Assembly (NCBI RefSeq): GCF_003626645.1
Contig: NZ_RBAM01000005.1
Location: 1 to 64,000, forward strand
Direction: 5' to 3'
Source of the DNA: Streptomyces klenkii
GTDB taxonomy: Bacteria; Actinomycetota; Actinomycetes; Streptomycetales; Streptomycetaceae
Length of the DNA: 64,000 nucleotides
Shown: piece by piece, positions 60,037-64,000 of the stretch
Position numbering within the stretch: the first letter of the stretch is position 1
Layout of the letters: each line of letters begins with the position of its first letter
The notes under the pieces: generated by a model
The model's database searches: none
Told to the model about the DNA's origin: nothing
The model's input: only the letters and a program-made list of their open reading frames with translations
Translations under genes and position numbers: made by a program

Positions 60037-61004
60037 ACACGCCCGCACCCCAGAAGCCGCTGCGCCCGCGCCGCTCGTGCCTCGCGGTCCCCGGCAGCAA
60101 CCCGCGCTTCCTGGAGAAGGCCCAGGGCCTCCCCGCCGACATGGTCTTCCTCGACCTGGAGGACGCCTGCGCCCCGCTGGCCAAGGAGGGCGCCCGCCAC
60201 CTGGTCGTGGACGCGCTCAACAACGGCGACTGGACCGGCAAGACCACGGCCGTCCGCGTCAACGACTGGACGACGCACTGGACGTACCGCGACGTCGTGA
60301 CGGTCGTGGAGGGCGCGGGCCCCAACCTCGACTGCATCATGCTGCCGAAGGTCCAGGACGCCCAGCAGGTCGTCGCCCTCGACCTGCTGCTCACCCAGAT
60401 CGAGAAGACCATGGGCTTCGAGGTGGGCCGCATCGGCATCGAGGCGCAGATCGAGAACGCCAAGGGCCTGGTGAACGTGGACGAGATCGCCGCCGCGTCG
60501 CCGCGCATCGAGACGCTCATCTTCGGCCCGGCCGACTTCATGGCCTCGATCAACATGCGGTCCCTGGTCGTCGGCGAACAGCCGCCCGGCTACCCGGCGG
60601 ACGCCTACCACTACATCCTGATGCGCATCCTGATGGCGGCCCGCGCCCTCGACGTGCAGGCCATCGACGGCCCGTACCTCCAGATCAAGAACATCGACGG
60701 CTACAAGGAGATCGCGCGCCGTTCGGCGGCGCTGGGCTTCGACGGCAAGTGGGTGCTGCACCCCGGCCAGGTGGACGCGGCCAACGAGGTCTTCTCCCCC
60801 TCGCAGGAGGAGTACGACCACGCCGAGCTGATCCTCGACGCGTACGACTGGTGCACGTCGGAGGCCGGCGGCAAGAAGGGCTCGGCGATGCTCGGCGACG
60901 AGATGATCGACGAGGCCAGCCGGAAGATGGCCCTGGTGATCGCGGGCAAGGGCCGGGCGGCGGGGCTGACCCGTACGTCGAAGTTCGAGATCCCGGAGGC
61001 CTGA
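60033..61004 (+). CDS. HpcH/HpaI aldolase/citrate lyase family (beta-methylmalyl-CoA/malyl-CoA lyase-like)
   Basis: A 323-residue TIM-barrel lyase of the citrate lyase beta-subunit superfamily. Signature segments are RRSCLAVPGSNPRFLEKA, DMVFLDLEDACAP (metal Asp/Glu region), CIMLPKVQDAQQV and IEAQIENAKGLVNVDEIAAAS, then FDGKWVLHPGQVDAANEVF. In the ethylmalonyl-CoA pathway it would cleave beta-methylmalyl-CoA to glyoxylate and propionyl-CoA, or act on malyl-CoA. Its place between meaA and the MaoC gene supports this. The ATG overlaps the meaA stop. Confidence 0.92.
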   Translation: MNTPAPQKPLRPRRSCLAVPGSNPRFLEKAQGLPADMVFLDLEDACAPLAKEGARHLVVDALNNGDWTGKTTAVRVNDWTTHWTYRDVVTVVEGAGPNLDCIMLPKVQDAQQVVALDLLLTQIEKTMGFEVGRIGIEAQIENAKGLVNVDEIAAASPRIETLIFGPADFMASINMRSLVVGEQPPGYPADAYHYILMRILMAARALDVQAIDGPYLQIKNIDGYKEIARRSAALGFDGKWVLHPGQVDAANEVFSPSQEEYDHAELILDAYDWCTSEAGGKKGSAMLGDEMIDEASRKMALVIAGKGRAAGLTRTSKFEIPEA

Positions 61005-61009
61005 GCACC

Positions 61010-61522
61010 GTGCAGTTCGGCCGGACTTACGAAGAATTCACCGTCGGCGACGTCTACAAGCACTGGCCCGGCAAGACGGTCACCGAGTACGACGACCATT
61101 TGTTCTGTCTGCTGACCATGAACCACCACCCGCTGCACATGGACAGCAACTACGCGGAGAAGACGACCGATTTCGGCAAGAACGTCGTGGTCGGGAATTA
61201 CGTCTACTCCCTCCTGCTGGGCATGTCCGTCCCCGACGTCTCGGGCAAGGCGATCGCCAACCTGGAGGTCGAGTCGCTGAAGCACGTCGCGCCGACCTTC
61301 CACGGCGACACGATCTACGGCGAGACGCGCGTGCTGGACAAGACGCCGTCGAAGTCGAAGAGCGACCGCGGGATCGTGTACGTCGAGACCATCGGCTACA
61401 AGCAGGACGGCACCGTGGTCTGCACCTTCCGGCGCAAGGTGATGGTGCCCACCGCCACGTACATCAAGGAGCGCGGCGGGGAGCAGCCCGGCCGCCCCGA
61501 GCCGATCATCCGGGAGAAGTGA
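61010..61522 (+). CDS. mch: MaoC family hydratase (mesaconyl-CoA hydratase-like)
   Basis: A 170-residue hot-dog-fold hydratase (FGRTYEEFTVGDVYKHWPGKTVTEYDDHLFCLLTMNHHPLH is split here across the N-terminus and the active-site helix). The catalytic Asp/His pattern is in TEYDDHLFCLLTMNHHPLH, and NVVVGNYVYSLLLGM follows. In this operon it should interconvert mesaconyl-CoA and beta-methylmalyl-CoA. GTG 61010 is preceded by GGAGG with 10 nt spacing. The stop and next start share TGATG. Confidence 0.9.
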   Translation: MQFGRTYEEFTVGDVYKHWPGKTVTEYDDHLFCLLTMNHHPLHMDSNYAEKTTDFGKNVVVGNYVYSLLLGMSVPDVSGKAIANLEVESLKHVAPTFHGDTIYGETRVLDKTPSKSKSDRGIVYVETIGYKQDGTVVCTFRRKVMVPTATYIKERGGEQPGRPEPIIREK

Positions 61523-62763
61523 TGGGCCGCCTGGCGCAGACGGACGGGCTGACGGACGTCCAGCAGGAGATCCTCTCGACGGTCCGCGACTTCGTCGACA
61601 AGGAGATCATTCCGGTCGCCACGGGTCTGGAGCACCGGGACGAGTACCCGTCGCAGATAGTCGAGGGCCTCAAGGACCTCGGGGTGTTCGGGCTGATGAT
61701 CCCGGAGGAGTACGGCGGGCTGGGTGAGTCGCTTCTCACATACGCGCTGTGCGTGGAGGAGATCGCCCGGGGCTGGATGAGCGTGTCGGGGATCATCAAC
61801 ACGCACTTCATCGTGGCGTACATGCTCAAGCAGCACGGCACCCAGGAACAGAAGGACTATTTCCTGCCAAAGATGGCGGCGGGGGAGATCCGGGGCGCGT
61901 TCTCGATGTCGGAGCCGGGTCTCGGCTCGGATGTGTCCGCTATCACATCGAAGGGCGTGCGGGACGATGGGGGCACCTCCCGCTCGAGCGAAGCCGAGAG
62001 CGGGGGAGAGTACGTCCTTACCGGCCAGAAGATGTGGCTGACGAACGGCGGCACCTCGACGCTGGTGGCGGTGCTCTGCCGGACGGACGAGGGGCATCCC
62101 GAGGGGACCGCGCCGCACAAGTCGATGACGACCTTCCTGATCGAGAAGGAACCGGGATTCGGTGAGGTCAAGCCGGGGCTGACCATCCCCGGAAAGATCG
62201 ACAAAATGGGTTACAAGGGCGTCGACACCACTGAGCTGATCATGGACGGGCTGCGGGTGCCGGCCGACCGCGTGCTCGGCGGGGTCACGGGGCGCGGCTT
62301 TTACCAAATGATGGACGGCGTCGAGGTCGGCCGGGTCAACGTCGCGGCGCGTGGCTGCGGAGTCGCGCAGCGTGCGTTCGAGCTGGGTGTGTCCTATGCG
62401 CAGCAGCGGCAGACCTTCGGAAAACCGATTGCTCAGCACCAGGCGATCCAGTTCAAACTTGCCGAAATGGGGACAAAGGTCGAAGCCGCGCATGCGATGA
62501 TGGTTAATGCGGCCCGGAAGAAGGACTCGGGCCGGCGCAACGATCTCGAGGCCGGAATGGCCAAGTACCTGGCCTCCGAGTACTGCAAGGAGGTGGTCGA
62601 GGACGCGTTCCGCATCCACGGCGGATACGGGTTCTCGAAGGAATACGAGATCGAGCGCCTCTACCGAGAGGCCCCCATGCTGCTCATCGGTGAGGGAACG
62701 GCAGAGATCCAGAAAATGATCATCGGTCGCCGGCTACTCGAGGAGTACCGGATCCAGGGATAA
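61522..62763 (+). CDS. mcd: Acyl-CoA dehydrogenase, probable (2S)-methylsuccinyl-CoA dehydrogenase
   Basis: A 413-residue flavoprotein that should oxidise methylsuccinyl-CoA to mesaconyl-CoA. It shows FGLMIPEEYGGLGESLLTYAL, GAFSMSEPGLGSDVSAI, LTGQKMWLTNGGTSTLVAVL, IDKMGYKGVDTTELI and the C-terminal IHGGYGFSKEYEIERLYREA. Residues about 149-163 (GTSRSSEAESGGE) are an extra loop encoded by a short palindromic repeat inserted in frame. Parts of the gene use noticeably fewer G/C-ending codons than ccr or meaA. It ends the ethylmalonyl-CoA operon. Confidence 0.9.
   Translation: MGRLAQTDGLTDVQQEILSTVRDFVDKEIIPVATGLEHRDEYPSQIVEGLKDLGVFGLMIPEEYGGLGESLLTYALCVEEIARGWMSVSGIINTHFIVAYMLKQHGTQEQKDYFLPKMAAGEIRGAFSMSEPGLGSDVSAITSKGVRDDGGTSRSSEAESGGEYVLTGQKMWLTNGGTSTLVAVLCRTDEGHPEGTAPHKSMTTFLIEKEPGFGEVKPGLTIPGKIDKMGYKGVDTTELIMDGLRVPADRVLGGVTGRGFYQMMDGVEVGRVNVAARGCGVAQRAFELGVSYAQQRQTFGKPIAQHQAIQFKLAEMGTKVEAAHAMMVNAARKKDSGRRNDLEAGMAKYLASEYCKEVVEDAFRIHGGYGFSKEYEIERLYREAPMLLIGEGTAEIQKMIIGRRLLEEYRIQG
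61966..62008 (+). repeat. Short palindromic repeat inserted in frame in the acyl-CoA dehydrogenase gene
   Basis: The arms CTCCCGCTC (61977-61985) and GAGCGGGGGAG (61998-62008) form an imperfect hairpin around GAGCGAAGCCGA. I recall the same core, CTCCCGCTCGAGCGAAGCCG, as a frequent short repeat in Streptomyces genomes, usually intergenic. Here it adds about 14 residues without breaking the frame. Confidence 0.7.
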
Positions 62764-62933
62764 ATATTCCGGTTAGGGGTGATTTGACCGAGAAGAAGAT
62801 CACACCCAGTCATCGGACTTCGGCCATGGACTGGCTCTGGCGCTTAGCCAGTTGCCGGTCGCAACCGATAGCATCCCCGGAAAGCCGCCGTCCCCCAATC
62901 GTTTCGCGGCACCCTCCGCTACGAAGGTCACCC

Positions 62934-63590
62934 ATGCCCCACAGCTCTTCCTCTGCACACCGCGACAGCCTCGCCGGCGTTCGCCTCGCGCGCGGAGCAT
63001 CGCCGTGGCTCCTCCCGACCGTCGCCACGGCGGCGGTAAGCCTCTCCCGCGCCCGGCGCTCCGGGCGCTGGGCCGCGCTGGCCGTGCCCACCACCGCGCT
63101 CGCGGCGGGCATGCTGTGGTTCTTCCGCGACCCCGATCGCGAGATCGCCACCGGCCGGGTCATCTCCCCGGCCGACGGCGTGGTGCAGAGCATCATGCCG
63201 TGGAAGGACGGGCGCACCCGTGTCGCGATCTTCATGAGCCCGCTGAACGTCCACGTCAACCGGGCGCCGCTGGCCGGCACCGTGACGTCCGTCGAGCACA
63301 TCCCCGGCGGTTTCGTTCCGGCGTTCAACAAGGAGAGCGAGAACAACGAGCGCGTCGTCTGGCACTTCGACACCGAGCTCGGCGACATCGAGATGGTGCA
63401 GATCGCCGGTGCCGTCGCCCGTCGCATCGTGCCCTACCTCACCGCGGACACCAAGGTGGAGCAGGGTGAGCGGATCGGTCTGATCCGCTTCGGTTCGCGC
63501 GTCGACGTCTACCTCCCGGAGGGCGTCGAGGTGGCGGTCGAGGTCGGCCAGAAGACCACCGCGGGGGTGACACGCCTTGACCGTGATTGA
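62934..63590 (+). CDS. psd: Phosphatidylserine decarboxylase proenzyme
   Basis: A 218-residue membrane-associated enzyme that decarboxylates phosphatidylserine to phosphatidylethanolamine. It has hydrophobic N-terminal helices (about 25-62), FFRDPDREI, VISPADGVVQSI, AIFMSPLNVHVNRAPLAG and the self-cleavage site Gly187-Ser188 in IRFGSRVDVYLPEG, which generates the pyruvoyl group. The size fits the archaeal/short Psd type. GAAGG lies 6 nt before ATG 62934. The 170-bp gap upstream separates it from the acyl-CoA dehydrogenase. Its 3' end overlaps the pssA start. Confidence 0.95.
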   Translation: MPHSSSSAHRDSLAGVRLARGASPWLLPTVATAAVSLSRARRSGRWAALAVPTTALAAGMLWFFRDPDREIATGRVISPADGVVQSIMPWKDGRTRVAIFMSPLNVHVNRAPLAGTVTSVEHIPGGFVPAFNKESENNERVVWHFDTELGDIEMVQIAGAVARRIVPYLTADTKVEQGERIGLIRFGSRVDVYLPEGVEVAVEVGQKTTAGVTRLDRD

Positions 63591-64000
63591 TCAAGAGGCA
63601 TCCTGGGTGCCCGAGGCGGACGAGGCCGAGGACGCGGAGACCATCCCGCTGTCCACCCGGCTCTCAATAGCGGACACGCTCACGCTCGGTAACGCGATCT
63701 GCGGGTTCATGGCGGTGTACTTCACCACCACCGGCGTCCTCATCCCCCACCTCACGGGGAACGAGGACGGCGGCATGGCCCGCCACAGCGCGGCCACCGC
63801 GGTCATACTGATGCTGCTCGCATCGGTCTTCGACCTCTTCGACGGGCTCGTCGCGCGCAAGCTGCGCAGCTCGGCGATGGGCGCGGAGCTGGACAACCTC
63901 TCCGACCTGATCAGCTTCGGGCTCGCCCCGGCGTACTTCGTGGTCGTGTGGGGCATGGTCGCCGACGACGCCCACCAGCGGGTGTCGGCCGTGGCCGCGG
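63577..64000 (+). CDS. pssA: CDP-diacylglycerol-serine O-phosphatidyltransferase (5' part, runs off window)
   Basis: The first 141 codons of a CDP-alcohol phosphatidyltransferase that makes phosphatidylserine from CDP-diacylglycerol and serine. After an acidic N-terminus (EADEAEDAETIP), STRLSIADTLTLGNAICGFM opens the first helix. The signature DG-x2-AR-x8-G-x3-D-x3-D is complete in DLFDGLVARKL through GAELDNLSD. TTG 63577 (SD GGGGGTGA) or GTG 63583 is the start; both overlap the end of psd. The C-terminal part lies beyond base 64000. Confidence 0.9.
   Translation, partial: MTVIDQEASWVPEADEAEDAETIPLSTRLSIADTLTLGNAICGFMAVYFTTTGVLIPHLTGNEDGGMARHSAATAVILMLLASVFDLFDGLVARKLRSSAMGAELDNLSDLISFGLAPAYFVVVWGMVADDAHQRVSAVAA

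Overview
The window is about 73% G+C with strong third-position G/C bias, GTG and TTG starts, GTGA/ATGA translational coupling and actinobacterial gene families (Rv2578c-like radical SAM, MmyB-type regulator, crotonyl-CoA reductase route, DmdR/IdeR iron boxes). This points to a Streptomyces or close relative. No tRNA, rRNA, CRISPR array, transposase or prophage gene was seen. The bulk looks chromosomal, with two specialised-metabolism islands.

Layout. 1-500: tandem 226-bp GC-rich repeats. 0.6-23 kb: mostly housekeeping and accessory genes (acyl-CoA ligase, aldo/keto reductase, DUF1266, photolyase, pterin dehydratase, Tat-exported amine-oxidase-like flavoenzyme, XRE/MmyB regulator, methyltransferase, PAP2-DAGK fusion, GNATs, metallo-hydrolase, a lysine-free aminotransferase-like protein divergent from an APC permease, SDR/TetR, DUF5107) and a CoA-transferase remnant ending in a dispersed repeat. 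23.2-26.2 kb: a CHAT protease-like/WD40 protein next to a membrane-anchored putative sensor. 26.3-36.2 kb: a complete leftward catecholate siderophore operon, dhbA-C-E-B-aryl [17 protein letters not shown], behind two iron boxes. The NRPS is one C-A-T-TE module with an exact serine code, so an enterobactin-type tri(2,3-dihydroxybenzoyl-serine) lactone is predicted. 36.3-40.6 kb: three leftward peptidase genes (S9, M20, M55).

41.0-47.9 kb: a tightly coupled rightward operon (alpha/beta hydrolase, stand-alone prolyl-type adenylation enzyme, carrier protein, prolyl-carrier-oxidase-like ACAD, second ACAD-fold enzyme, MFS exporter, flavin reductase). It looks like a self-contained pathway that builds and oxidises a carrier-bound pyrrole-2-carboxyl unit, without any PKS or NRPS partner in the window. 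This is the best candidate for an undescribed small-molecule system. 47.9-48.2 kb holds GC-rich direct and inverted repeats related to those at 0.1 and 23.1 kb.

48.3-53.2 kb: a DHA2 transporter fused to three carboxypeptidase-regulatory-like domains, an SRPBCC protein with a strong terminator, an SOS-box-controlled radical SAM gene and a HEAT-repeat protein. 53.5-62.8 kb: short-chain acyl-CoA metabolism: a duplicated 3-hydroxyacyl-CoA dehydrogenase, a TetR regulator and the ethylmalonyl-CoA operon (ccr, meaA, HpcH/HpaI lyase, MaoC hydratase, methylsuccinyl-CoA dehydrogenase). 62.9-64 kb: psd and the 5' part of pssA (phosphatidylethanolamine synthesis), running off the window.
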